Part shown: positions 7,027-15,068 of the stretch, one piece after another
Position numbering within the stretch: position 1 is the first letter of the stretch
How the letters are laid out: every line of letters begins with the position of its first letter
Source: Streptomyces sp. HmicA12
GTDB lineage: Bacteria; Actinomycetota; Actinomycetes; Streptomycetales; Streptomycetaceae
DNA length: 64,000 bases
Reading direction: 5' to 3'
Assembly (NCBI RefSeq): GCF_000373565.1
Contig: NZ_KB891816.1
Span: forward strand, 1-64,000
The notes under the pieces: generated by a model
The model's database searches: none
The model's input: only the letters and a program-made list of their open reading frames with translations
What the model was told of the DNA's origin: nothing
Made by a program: the position numbers and the translations under genes

Positions 7027-8160
7027 ATGGCTACGGAAGACGCGGTGCGCGAGGCGCTCGCGACAGTGAACGACCCCGAGATCCAGCGACCCATCACCGA
7101 GCTGGGGATGGTCAAATCGGTGGACATCGGTGCGGACGGTGTCGTCGCGGTCACCGTGTACCTGACCGTCTCGGGCTGCCCGATGCGCTCGACGATCGAG
7201 AACAACGTGCGGGACGCCGTCCTGCGCGTCGAGGGCGTCACCGACGTCCAGGTCACCCTCGACGTGATGAGTGACGAACAGCGCAAGGAGCTGGCCGCGG
7301 CGCTGCGCGGCGGCACCGCCGAGCGCGAGGTCCCGTTCGCCAAGCCGGGCTCGCTGACCCGCGTCTACGCGGTCGCCTCCGGCAAGGGCGGCGTCGGCAA
7401 GTCCTCCGTGACCGTGAACCTGGCGGCCGCGATGGCAGCGGACGGCCTGAAGGTCGGTGTCGTCGACGCCGACATCTACGGCCACTCGGTGCCGCGCATG
7501 CTGGGCGCCGACGGCAAGCCCACTCAGGTCGAGAACATGATCATGCCGCCGTCGGCGAACGGCGTGAAGGTCATCTCGATCGGCATGTTCACCCCGGGCA
7601 ACGCGCCGGTGGTGTGGCGCGGCCCGATGCTCCACCGCGCGCTGCAGCAGTTCCTGGCCGATGTCTTCTGGGGCGACCTCGACGTCCTCCTGCTCGACCT
7701 CCCGCCGGGCACGGGCGACATCGCCATCTCGGTGGCGCAGCTCGTCCCGAACGCCGAGATCCTCGTCGTGACGACGCCTCAGCAGGCCGCGGCCGAGGTC
7801 GCCGAGCGGGCCGGTTCCATCGCGGTGCAGACGCACCAGAAGATCGTCGGCGTCGTCGAGAACATGTCGGGCCTGCCGTGCCCGCACTGCGACGAGATGG
7901 TCGACGTGTTCGGCACGGGCGGCGGTCAGCTGGTCGCGGACGGCCTCACGAAGACCACGGGCGCCCAGGTGCCGGTCCTCGGCTCCATCCCGATCGACGT
8001 GCGGCTGCGTGAGGGCGGCGACGAGGGCAAGCCGGTCGTCCTGACCGACCCCGACTCCCCCGCGGGCGCCGCGCTCCGCTCCATCGCGGACAAGCTGGGC
8101 GGCCGCCAGCGCGGCCTGTCGGGCATGTCGCTGGGCATCACGCCGCGCAACAAGTTCTGA
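7027..8160 (+). CDS. mrp: Mrp/ApbC iron-sulfur cluster carrier ATPase
   Basis: 377 residues. An N-terminal MIP18/DUF59 domain (about 1-85, VNDPEIQRPITELGMVK) precedes a MinD-like P-loop ATPase. The deviant Walker A GKGGVGKS lies at residues 119-126, the LLDLPPGTGD switch follows, and the cluster-bridging CPHC is at residues 285-288. Family members form dimers that hold a [4Fe-4S] cluster between CxxC motifs and pass it to apoproteins in the cytoplasm. The start at 7027 is 11 codons inside the longest frame and matches family length. A 3'-end repeat follows the stop. Confidence 0.93.
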   Translation: MATEDAVREALATVNDPEIQRPITELGMVKSVDIGADGVVAVTVYLTVSGCPMRSTIENNVRDAVLRVEGVTDVQVTLDVMSDEQRKELAAALRGGTAEREVPFAKPGSLTRVYAVASGKGGVGKSSVTVNLAAAMAADGLKVGVVDADIYGHSVPRMLGADGKPTQVENMIMPPSANGVKVISIGMFTPGNAPVVWRGPMLHRALQQFLADVFWGDLDVLLLDLPPGTGDIAISVAQLVPNAEILVVTTPQQAAAEVAERAGSIAVQTHQKIVGVVENMSGLPCPHCDEMVDVFGTGGGQLVADGLTKTTGAQVPVLGSIPIDVRLREGGDEGKPVVLTDPDSPAGAALRSIADKLGGRQRGLSGMSLGITPRNKF

Positions 8161-8174
8161 GCGTCGCGGGGATC

Positions 8175-8222
8175 GCGCCCCTGAGGGCCGCAGGCCTTTC
8201 AGGGGCGCGGGGAACCGCGCGC
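8175..8222 (+). repeat. Streptomyces 3'-end repeat element, copy 2
   Basis: Begins 14 bases after the mrp stop. GCGCCCCTGA (8175-8184) pairs with TCAGGGGCGC (8199-8208) around an inner GC-rich loop, then the GCGGGGAACCGCGCG tail follows. It could act as the mrp terminator. Confidence 0.65.
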
Positions 8223-8257
8223 CCCGCCACGACGAAAGCCGCACTCGAACGGGGAAC

Positions 8258-8281
8258 ACGGGCCGCCCGAAGGCGGCCCGT
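8258..8281. terminator. 10-bp hairpin with UUCG-type loop
   Basis: ACGGGCCGCC and its complement flank CGAA (TTCG on the - strand). It lies five bases beyond the stop of the - strand gene at 8287 and could also stop transcripts coming from mrp. There is no T-run, as is common in Streptomyces. Confidence 0.65.
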
Positions 8282-8286
8282 ACCTG

Positions 8287-8946
8287 CTACGCCGCGTACT
8301 CCGCGATGTCCTTGACCACGGAGAACCCCAGCCCGTACGCACTCATGCCGCGCCCGTACGCCCCGAGGTGCACCCCGGCCTGCGTGGACCCGGCGAGCAC
8401 CCACCCGTACTCGGACTCCCGGTAGTGGAACTCCGTCGGCACTCCGTCCACCGGCAGCGACAAGGTGGCCCAGTCGTCCGACCGGAGGTCGTCCGCGAGG
8501 ACCCACGCCGTCTCGGTCTGCTGGTCCAGCCAGTCGTCCCGGAGCGTGTGGTCCATCTGCCCCGGCCAGGTGAAGGAGAGCAGCCCGACCCCGGCGAGCC
8601 AGGCCGCCGAGGAGACCGAGGTCGCCTCCAGCACACCCGTCCCGTCGGAGCTGCGCCGTACCGGATTGGCGGCGACGGTCACCACGACCGCGAACCGCTC
8701 GGTGTCCTCCGTACCTTCGCTTCGTACGGACGGCTCGTCACCGTGCCCGATCGAACCGTGCTCGACGGATCCGTCCGCCGTGGTGCCGACCTGCATCAGC
8801 CAACGCGGTCCCGTGAAGGCCTCGTCGAGGCCGTACCACGGAAAGGGCGCCAGCAGGTAGCCGTCGACCGTGCGCCGGGCCGTGGGAACCTGACCGGCCC
8901 CCTCGGTGGCCGGCGCCTGCGCGCCCACCCGACTCGTCGTCTCCAT
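8287..8946 (-). CDS. Conserved hypothetical protein
   Basis: 219 residues, family not recognised. A variable N-terminus rich in Thr/Ala/Gly is followed by a globular domain with recurrent aromatic residues (LLAPFPWYGLDEAFTGPRWL, LLSFTWPGQMDHTLRDDW, TEFHYRESEYGWVLAGS). There is no signal peptide or membrane helix. The C-terminus reads as alternating beta strands and Gly-rich turns and ends VVKDIAEYAA. It starts at ATG 8946 with GGAGG about 11 bases upstream, lies alone between two terminator-like hairpins or spacers, and has normal codon bias, so it is probably a real cytoplasmic protein. Confidence 0.65.
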   Translation of the reverse strand: METTSRVGAQAPATEGAGQVPTARRTVDGYLLAPFPWYGLDEAFTGPRWLMQVGTTADGSVEHGSIGHGDEPSVRSEGTEDTERFAVVVTVAANPVRRSSDGTGVLEATSVSSAAWLAGVGLLSFTWPGQMDHTLRDDWLDQQTETAWVLADDLRSDDWATLSLPVDGVPTEFHYRESEYGWVLAGSTQAGVHLGAYGRGMSAYGLGFSVVKDIAEYAA

Positions 8947-9120
8947 GTACCCGGCCGCCTCCTCGCTCTCGTACGGACCGGAGCGGCCCGCCCCCCTCGG
9001 GCGTTCTCACGTCAGGTCCGCGCAACAACAAGGCAGGATGCCACACCGCACCTGGAGGGCCCGGTTTCGAGTGGTGTGGTTCCGGTCGCGTCGGGGCGGT
9101 TCAGGCCGTTCGGAGACGGT

Positions 9121-9594
9121 TCAGGTCGCGTCGGTGTCGAAGGGCGGCGGGATCTCCTTGGCCGGCTGCTCCGACTGCTCGGGACGCTTCTCCAGGTCAG
9201 GACCCTTGGTCATGTCGATACGACCGCCGGAGGAGCCGCCGGAGGAGGAGGGCGCGTCGTCCCGTACGTCACCGACGGTGTGCACCGCCTCGCCGACTTC
9301 GGCCATCTCCTTCTTCAGGTCGAAGCCGTTGCGGATCTCCTTGAGCCCCAGCTCGTCGCTGTCCAGCTGCTTGCGGATGAACGTCTTGGGGTTCAGGTCC
9401 TCGAACTCGAAGTCCTTGAACTCCGGGCCCAGTTCATTGCGGATGTCCTGCTTCGCACTGTCCGAGAACTCGCGGATCTTCCGGATGGTGCGGGCGACGT
9501 CCTGGATGACCTGCGGCAGCTTGTCGGGGCCGAACACGAGCACGGCCAGCACAACAAGCGCTATGACCTCCGGTAGGCCAATGTCGTTGAACAC
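9121..9594 (-). CDS. tatB: Sec-independent protein translocase subunit TatB
   Basis: 157 residues from a GTG start with AGGAG upstream. The N-terminal MFNDIGLPEVIALVVLAVLV is the single membrane helix, followed by the conserved FGPDKLP hinge, an amphipathic helix (QVIQDVARTIRKIREFSDSA) and a long polar tail, the TatB pattern. TatB receives twin-arginine signal peptides together with TatC. Several Tat-type or lipoprotein signals occur in this window, including the bldKB-like protein. It is read from the same strand as the HtrA, anti-sigma and sigma genes, an order also seen at M. tuberculosis sigE. Confidence 0.9.
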   Translation of the reverse strand: MFNDIGLPEVIALVVLAVLVFGPDKLPQVIQDVARTIRKIREFSDSAKQDIRNELGPEFKDFEFEDLNPKTFIRKQLDSDELGLKEIRNGFDLKKEMAEVGEAVHTVGDVRDDAPSSSGGSSGGRIDMTKGPDLEKRPEQSEQPAKEIPPPFDTDAT

Positions 9595-9777
9595 CTTGCA
9601 CTCCTAGCGTGTCCTCGGCCCGCGGCGGTCTTCAGTAGCAGGTCTTCGGCAGGGTCCGGCAGGGGACCGGTCCACGGTACCCGGCGTACCTGTCTGTTTG
9701 GTAGCCACTGGGCTACGTCCAGGATCACCTATGCCGGACCTTGACCGGTCGGCCGCCCCGGTTCGACGGGGTTCGCC

Positions 9778-11673
9778 TCAGTTGCCGTCGGCCGAGCCGA
9801 GGACAAGTGTCACCTTCTGTTCCTTTCCGCCCCGTTCGACCGTGAGGACCAGTTCGTCCTTGGGGCGGTGGGCGCGGATCTTGACGATGAGCTCCTCGCC
9901 GGAGTGGACGCGGGTGCCGTCCACCTCGGTGATCACGTCACGTGGCTCTATGCCGGCCCGGTCGCCGGGGCCGCCGGGGCTGACGGCCGATCCGCCGCTG
10001 TTGCCCTTGGTGCCCACGCGCGCGCCGTCACCCGTGTAATCCATGTCCAGGGTGACGCCGATCACCGGGTGGGTGGCCTTGCCGGTGTTGATGAGTTCCT
10101 CGGCGACGCGCTTGGCCTGGTTGATCGGGATCGCGAAGCCGAGGCCGATGGATCCCGCCTGGCCGCCGTCGAGCTCCGAGCCGCTGCCGGAGGAGCGGAT
10201 GGCGCTGTTGATGCCGATGACGCGGGCCTTGGAGTCGACGAGCGGCCCGCCGGAGTTGCCGGGGTTTATGGGCGCGTCGGTCTGCAGGGCGTCGACGTAG
10301 CTGACGTCGCTGCCGTCGCCCTTCTCGCCGCCCGCCGTGATGGGCCGCTCCTTGGCGCTGATGATGCCGGAGGTGACCGTGTTGGCGAGGTCGAAGGGGG
10401 CGCCGATGGCCACGACCGGGTCACCGACCTGCACGTTCTCCGAGTTGCCGAGCGGCAGGGGCTTGAGTCCGCGCACGCCGTCGACCTTGATGACGGCGAG
10501 GTCGTAGCCGCTGTCGTGCCCGACGACCTCGGCGTCGGCGCTCTGGCCTCCGGCGAACGTGACCGATATCTCGCCGCTCGTGCCCGCGGGTTCCACGACG
10601 TGGTTGTTGGTGAGGATGTGGCCGCGGTCGTCGAGCACGAAGCCGGTGCCGGTGCCCTGCTCGGACGAGCCCTGGGTGTGGATGGTGACGACGCCGGGCA
10701 GCGCGCTGGCGGCGATCCCGGCGACGCTGCCGGGGGCCCGGTGCGTGGACTCGGCGCCCGCCTGCGGGAGTTCGACGTCCGTCCCGCCGTTGCGCTCCAG
10801 GTAGGAGCCGATGGCGCCGCCGATCCCGCTGGAGACGAGGGCGATCAGCACGGCGCCGAGCACCGGGCCGCGCCGCGCGCGCCGTGGCTTCGCCCCGACG
10901 GCCGCACCGCTCTGCGACAGCGACACGGGCCCGGCCCAGGGGTCGTACTGCTGCCAGGGCCCGACGGGGACCGGCGAGTGGCCCCCGGGCGGCGGTACGG
11001 GCGTGCCCTGGTACGGGGGTTGCTGCGCGCCCGGACCTCCCTCGTACGGCACTGTCGCGGTGCCGTGCGCCGGGGTCGCCCCCGGATGCTGCACGGGCGG
11101 CGCGACCGCCCACGGCCCCGGCTCGCCGTAAGGCGGCGTGCTGTAGGCGTCGGGGTCGTGCGGGGGCCGCGTCCCGTCACCGGGGACGGGACGGGCCACG
11201 TCGACGTCAGCCCTGCCTTCCACCGCCCCGGGAACCGTCGCGTTCCGCGGGGCTGCGGCCTCTGCCGGGAAACCGGGCGCGGTCTCCCCGGAAACACCGG
11301 TCGCGGCCCCCGGCGCCGCGATGACAGCCGGCTGTGTCGGCTGTGTCGGCTGTGTCGGCGAGGCGAACGAACCTGTGGCTACGGCGTCAGCGGGCCCCGC
11401 GTCCACGCCCGGACCGCTGCCCGAGGCGCCCTGCGCGGTGCCGGTGGGCCGGCTGTTCGTCGGAGTGGGCTCGCCCGGGGGCGGTGTGGCCGCGTGGGCG
11501 GCCGTGCCGTCGTCGACGGGGGGCGGCGCGGCAAGGCTGTCCGGTCCACCGCCGGAGGCCGGCGCGGGGGCGGGCAGATGCCAGTCGCCGTCGTCCGCCG
11601 CGGAGCGCCCCTCGTTCGGTCGGGGGCGGCTCCACCACTTGGCCTTTGTGGGCTTGCCCTCGTCCGCGTCCAT
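9778..11673 (-). CDS. htrA: HtrA/DegP-family membrane-anchored serine protease
   Basis: 631 residues. A long cytoplasmic Pro/Gly/Ala-rich region (about 1-265, including tandem TQP steps) precedes one membrane helix (about 270-290, LGAVLIALVSSGIGGAIG). An extracytoplasmic trypsin-like domain carries His358 (NNHVVEP), Asp391 (YDLAVIK) and Ser474 (NPGNSGGP), and a C-terminal PDZ domain follows (GDRAGIEPRDVITEVDG). It should degrade or refold damaged envelope proteins. It is encoded with an ECF sigma and a zinc-finger anti-sigma, as in the M. tuberculosis sigE-rseA-htrA-tatB cluster, so it is probably both an effector and a modulator of that stress response. Confidence 0.93.
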   Translation of the reverse strand: MDADEGKPTKAKWWSRPRPNEGRSAADDGDWHLPAPAPASGGGPDSLAAPPPVDDGTAAHAATPPPGEPTPTNSRPTGTAQGASGSGPGVDAGPADAVATGSFASPTQPTQPTQPAVIAAPGAATGVSGETAPGFPAEAAAPRNATVPGAVEGRADVDVARPVPGDGTRPPHDPDAYSTPPYGEPGPWAVAPPVQHPGATPAHGTATVPYEGGPGAQQPPYQGTPVPPPGGHSPVPVGPWQQYDPWAGPVSLSQSGAAVGAKPRRARRGPVLGAVLIALVSSGIGGAIGSYLERNGGTDVELPQAGAESTHRAPGSVAGIAASALPGVVTIHTQGSSEQGTGTGFVLDDRGHILTNNHVVEPAGTSGEISVTFAGGQSADAEVVGHDSGYDLAVIKVDGVRGLKPLPLGNSENVQVGDPVVAIGAPFDLANTVTSGIISAKERPITAGGEKGDGSDVSYVDALQTDAPINPGNSGGPLVDSKARVIGINSAIRSSGSGSELDGGQAGSIGLGFAIPINQAKRVAEELINTGKATHPVIGVTLDMDYTGDGARVGTKGNSGGSAVSPGGPGDRAGIEPRDVITEVDGTRVHSGEELIVKIRAHRPKDELVLTVERGGKEQKVTLVLGSADGN

Positions 11674-11803
11674 GCTTCGCCGTTCTCCCCATACCCGGCC
11701 CGCGGCACCACACCGCGGGCTCCCACCGGCGCCGCCCGGGTCAGCACCCGATGCGCGGCCTCAGCTGGATTCAACCAGGTTCAGTGGCTCGGGCGCAGGG
11801 GCG

Positions 11804-12787
11804 TCAGCGAGCGGAGGACGGGCGGGACGACGCGGTCGGCGAAGGCGCGGGCGCCGCGGCGAAGGAGGGTTGTGCGGGTCCGTCGAGGCCGGTCGCCTCG
11901 GGTGATGCTTCCGGGGCGAGGGCGATGGAGACCGCGGGGACGGTGGCGGCGGGGCGTATCAGGGGGGTCATGCGGGCGGCCGCGGAGAGCATCGGGGTCG
12001 AGAACGGATAGTCGGCGCTGTCCGCATGGCCACCGCCGGGCAACAGGGGCGCGCTCGCCTCCGTCGGGGAGACCGGTGCCGTCAGGGCGCCGCCGCTCTG
12101 GCCGAGCAGCGGGGAGAGCGACCTGCGGCGCTGGGCCTCCGGGGTCGACGCGGCGCCGACCGCCTGGCTGCGCAGAGGTGTCACGTTGCTGTTGTTGCCG
12201 GAACCGGCGCCGCGCGCGTCGGTGGTGTCCGCGGGGACGCCTGTGGTGACCCCGCCGAGCGCGATCGCGGCGAGCGAGACCGCTCCGGCCGCGGCGAACG
12301 CGAAGCGGCGCCCGCGCGAGGCGCGGTCGCTGTCGTGCCGGTCGCGGCCCACTTCGTGGATCCGGAAGCCGCGCTGGCCGGGAAGCACGCCGGACGGTGC
12401 GTAGCCGAACGGCTCGGGGTCCACGTCGAAGACGCCGTTCCCGAATCCTCGGACGTTGCCGAAAGCCCGGCCCGCGCCGAAGCCGGTGCCGGTGCCCCCG
12501 AACGGCGATCCGTCGTCGTCCGAGTCACCCCCGGCGGGCAGGCCTTGCAGGCGGGCGAGGAAGCTCTCGCTGGGCGGCGGCGGGGCCACCTCGGCGAAGA
12601 CGCTCTTGAGGCGGCGCTGCGCGTCGGCCTCGGCCTTGCACCGGGCACAGGTCGCCAGATGCGAAAGGACGCGCTCGCGGGCGTCGTGGTCCAGCTCGCC
12701 GTCGACGAACGCGGCCAGCCGGTCTCCCAAATGCTGGTCAGCGGCGGTGAGTTGGTGGTCGGCAGGATTGAGACGTGATCCACTCAC
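11804..12787 (-). CDS. Zinc-finger (ZAS) anti-sigma factor, RseA-like
   Basis: 327 residues from a GTG that overlaps the sigma-factor stop as GTGA. The N-terminal domain (about 15-60) reads LAAFVDGELDHDARERVLSH followed by LATCARCKAE. The His-x3-Cys-x2-Cys pattern is that of zinc-binding anti-sigma domains that clamp ECF sigma factors. One membrane helix (FAFAAAGAVSLAAIALGGV) lies near residue 165, and the outer half is low-complexity Ala/Pro/Ser. Longer upstream reading of this frame is a shadow of the sigma gene. Translational coupling to the sigma gene, and synteny with M. tuberculosis rseA, support its role as the cognate anti-sigma. Confidence 0.9.
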   Translation of the reverse strand: MSGSRLNPADHQLTAADQHLGDRLAAFVDGELDHDARERVLSHLATCARCKAEADAQRRLKSVFAEVAPPPPSESFLARLQGLPAGGDSDDDGSPFGGTGTGFGAGRAFGNVRGFGNGVFDVDPEPFGYAPSGVLPGQRGFRIHEVGRDRHDSDRASRGRRFAFAAAGAVSLAAIALGGVTTGVPADTTDARGAGSGNNSNVTPLRSQAVGAASTPEAQRRRSLSPLLGQSGGALTAPVSPTEASAPLLPGGGHADSADYPFSTPMLSAAARMTPLIRPAATVPAVSIALAPEASPEATGLDGPAQPSFAAAPAPSPTASSRPSSAR

Positions 12788-13560
12788 GCGGTCGCGCCCC
12801 CTCCTCCGAGGACAGGGATCGCCCCCGTCGTCGCGAAGGAGCGGCGCTCCTTGCGGGCCTCCGGCGAGCGGTGCTGCAGCGCCTTGCGCAGCTGCGAGCG
12901 GCCACGGTGGATACGGCTGCGGACCGTGCCCAGCTTCACGCCCAGGGTCGCGGCGATCTCCTCGTACGAGAGCCCCTCGATGTCGCAGAGGACCACGGCG
13001 GCGCGGAACTCGGGCGCGAGGGTGTCCAGGGCGTGCTGAACGTCGGCGTCGAAGTGCGCGTCGTTGAAGACCTGCTGCGGCGACGGCTCGCGGCTGGGCA
13101 GCCGCTCGGCGGCGTCGTCGCCCAGGGCGTCGAAGCGGATGCGCTGCTTGCGGCGGACCATGTCGAGGAACAGGTTCGTCGTGATGCGGTGCAGCCAGCC
13201 CTCGAAGGTGCCCGGCGTGTACGTCGACAGCGAACGGAAGACACGGACGAAGACCTCCTGCGTGAGGTCCTCGGCATCGTGCTGATTGCCGGTCAGGCGG
13301 TACGCGAGGCGGTAGACCCGGCCACTGTGCGTGCTGACGATCTCCTCCCAGGTGGGCGGAGTCCACGCCTGCGATTCCGCATCAGCGGCAAAGGTCGCGG
13401 TCTGCGCGGAGTCAGCGGTGCGGAATCGGTCAGCGGTGTTGGTCACAGATTTCGGCTCACCCGCCGACCTGAGAAAGCGCCTCAGCACTCCTCCCCGATC
13501 CACAGGCGCAGCCGCACCTCCCCTGTCGGCTCTGGTGGTGTCCAGTGGAGCCCCTACCAT
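12784..13560 (-). CDS. ECF RNA polymerase sigma factor (M. tuberculosis SigE type)
   Basis: 258 residues from ATG 13560. Sigma region 2 begins near residue 75 (IVSTHSGRVYRLAYRLTGN) and continues through the -10-recognition stretch (DLTQEVFVRVFRSL, WLHRITTNLFLDMVRRKQR). Region 4 has the DIEGLSYEEIAATLGVKLGT helix-turn-helix. The gene is followed by its zinc-finger anti-sigma, HtrA and TatB genes. A second possible start, ATG 13683, adds 41 residues and also has a GGGGAG site; the region between contains AT-rich, weakly biased codons that could be promoter. Mycobacterial SigE also has alternative N-termini. It should direct envelope-stress genes. I give no symbol because S. coelicolor 'sigE' is a different gene. 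Confidence 0.9.
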   Translation of the reverse strand: MVGAPLDTTRADRGGAAAPVDRGGVLRRFLRSAGEPKSVTNTADRFRTADSAQTATFAADAESQAWTPPTWEEIVSTHSGRVYRLAYRLTGNQHDAEDLTQEVFVRVFRSLSTYTPGTFEGWLHRITTNLFLDMVRRKQRIRFDALGDDAAERLPSREPSPQQVFNDAHFDADVQHALDTLAPEFRAAVVLCDIEGLSYEEIAATLGVKLGTVRSRIHRGRSQLRKALQHRSPEARKERRSFATTGAIPVLGGGGATA

Positions 13561-13807
13561 AGCCACCTCGCCCGTTAGCTCCGGATAAGCGTTTTTACTC
13601 AGATTTGCCGGTCGGCTGTCGGTCACCGTCCCGGCCGCCGTCGCGAGCACCTCGTCCGACACCTCTTTCGTCGCTGTCCCCATCCCGCGCTCCCCCGCTT
13701 CAGCCTGGTCTTTCCCCCTGCTCTCCTAAACGCCCGGTCCCATCTGCGAGTTCCCGCCACCAACGGATAAAGTCACGCGCAGGCAACCACGGGGACAGGA
13801 GAGGGCC

Positions 13808-14440
13808 ATTACCGGCAACCGGCAGACGAGTTGGGCGTTCGCCGACGCCTTTGTCGCCGAGGACGACGCACTGCGCTGGGCCCGCGACCGGGCCCGGGAC
13901 GCGGGGCTGCGCTCGGTGTCCCCCGGCGCGGGCGCCGCGCTGCGGTTGCTCGCTGCCACGGTGGGGGCCAAGGCCGTCGCCGAAATCGGTACGGGCACGG
14001 GCGTGTCCGGCATCCATTTGCTCTACGGGATGCGGCCCGACGGCGTGCTGACCACGGTCGATCCGGAGCCGGAGCGGCAGCAGTTCGCGCGGCAGGCGTT
14101 CCGCGCGGCCGGCTTCGCCAGCAACCGGGCCCGGTTCATTCCGGGGCGGGCGCTCGACGTGCTGCCGCGGCTCGCCGACAGCGGGTACGACCTCGTGTTC
14201 TGCGACGGCGACCGGATGGAGTCCCTCGACTATCTCGCCGAATCGTTGCGGCTGCTGCGACCCGGTGGGCTGGTCTGTTTCGAGGGTGTCTTCGCCGACG
14301 GGCGGACCGTCGACTCGGGGCCGCAGCCGGTGGAGGTCGTGCGGCTCAGGGAGCTGCTGCGGGCCGTACGGGAGTCTCCCGAGTTGCTGCCGTCGCTGCT
14401 GCCGGTCGGCGACGGGCTGCTCTGCGCCGTCAAACGGTAG
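13808..14440 (+). CDS. SAM-dependent O-methyltransferase, probable ATT start
   Basis: 210 residues of the class I O-methyltransferase type. The SAM loop is VAEIGTGTGVSG, then TTVDPEPERQ, LVFCDGDRMESLDY and a C-terminal LLPVGDGLLCAVKR. The homologous region begins well before the first in-frame ATG/GTG (13916), with QTSWAFADAFVAEDDALRWA. No ATG, GTG or TTG lies in frame between the stop at 13727 and 13916. An AGGAGAGG ribosome site ends about four bases before ATT at 13808, so I call ATT the start. It is divergent from the ECF sigma gene, like Rv1220c beside mycobacterial sigE. The substrate is unknown. Confidence 0.8.
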   Translation: MTGNRQTSWAFADAFVAEDDALRWARDRARDAGLRSVSPGAGAALRLLAATVGAKAVAEIGTGTGVSGIHLLYGMRPDGVLTTVDPEPERQQFARQAFRAAGFASNRARFIPGRALDVLPRLADSGYDLVFCDGDRMESLDYLAESLRLLRPGGLVCFEGVFADGRTVDSGPQPVEVVRLRELLRAVRESPELLPSLLPVGDGLLCAVKR

Positions 14441-14515
14441 GCGGGCGCCGGCCGCACATCGGCGCGGGACCGCGCCCTTCGGGGTGCCCCTTCCCCGGCG
14501 TTTTCACTGGACGCA

Positions 14516-14552
14516 CGTCCGCCCCGGCACCGAATGTGTGCCGGGGCGGACG
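14516..14552. terminator. Bidirectional terminator, perfect 15-bp stem
   Basis: CGTCCGCCCCGGCAC pairs with its exact complement across a 7-base loop. It lies between the convergent methyltransferase (+) and DUF3117 (-) genes and can serve both. Confidence 0.8.
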
Positions 14553-14574
14553 AAAAGGTATGGTCGCTTCCGCG

Positions 14575-14742
14575 TCAGCCGACGACCTTCTTCAGAGCGT
14601 CGCCAAGGGCGTCGGCCTCGTCGGGCGTCAGCTCCACGACGAGTCGACCGCCGCCTTCGAGCGGAACCCGCATGACGATGCCCCGCCCCTCCTTGGTCAC
14701 CTCGAGCGGGCCGTCACCCGTTCGCGGCTTCATGGCCGCCAT
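14575..14742 (-). CDS. DUF3117 small protein
   Basis: A 55-residue gene, easily missed for size. It starts MAAMKPRTGDGPLEV and ends DALGDALKKVVG. This matches the highly conserved actinobacterial DUF3117 family (Rv1211-like), whose members have nearly constant length and an acidic/basic mixed, probably all-beta core (RGIVMRVPLEGGGRLVVELT). Its function is unknown. GGAAGGGGA lies upstream of the ATG. It sits between the methyltransferase and DNA glycosylase genes as in mycobacteria, and a perfect terminator hairpin follows it. Confidence 0.9.
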   Translation of the reverse strand: MAAMKPRTGDGPLEVTKEGRGIVMRVPLEGGGRLVVELTPDEADALGDALKKVVG

Positions 14743-15068
14743 GCTCGTTCCCCTTCCTGAAACCAGCTCACGTCAGCGCCGACGGCAACCCCTGAACGGG
14801 CACTCATCACCGGCATCGAACACATTGCTTCTAGGCCATTATCCCGCATCGCAGGACCCGATGACCAACATCGGTCCGCATCGCTTGCGCAACGCGCTTG
14901 AGCAAAACCACTCAATTCGGGGATGTGGCTGCGATACTGCGCCGCTCTCGCGCCTCTTCCGTGACGGAATTGTTTGACGCAGGTCACATGCAGAGGGTGC
15001 TCCGCGGCCCGTGATCTCCGTCATGCTGAGCACGGACGACTAAGCAACCGCATAGTAGGAGGAGTGTC
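14743..15068. other. Divergent promoter region, DUF3117 / enoyl-CoA hydratase
   Basis: Roughly 325 bases of relatively A+T-rich DNA with no gene. On the - strand GATAAT (complement at 14838-14843) is a good -10 candidate for the DUF3117 gene. On the + strand a TTGACG near 14967 could be a -35 for the hydratase gene, whose AGGAGGAG ribosome site is at 15058-15065. Confidence 0.45.

Noticed and set aside
11804..13366. A 520-residue open frame including the anti-sigma factor
   Set aside because: The first about 193 residues are a shadow of the sigma-factor gene in another frame; the GTG at 12787 overlapping the sigma stop is the sensible start.
13916..14440. Methyltransferase start at GTG 13916
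   Set aside because: It would delete about 36 conserved N-terminal residues and has no ribosome site; the ATT at 13808 fits better.
14453..14515. A fourth copy of the 3'-end repeat after the methyltransferase
   Set aside because: Only a short GGCGCGGGACCGCGC resemblance; the diagnostic GGGGAACTGCGCG tail is missing.
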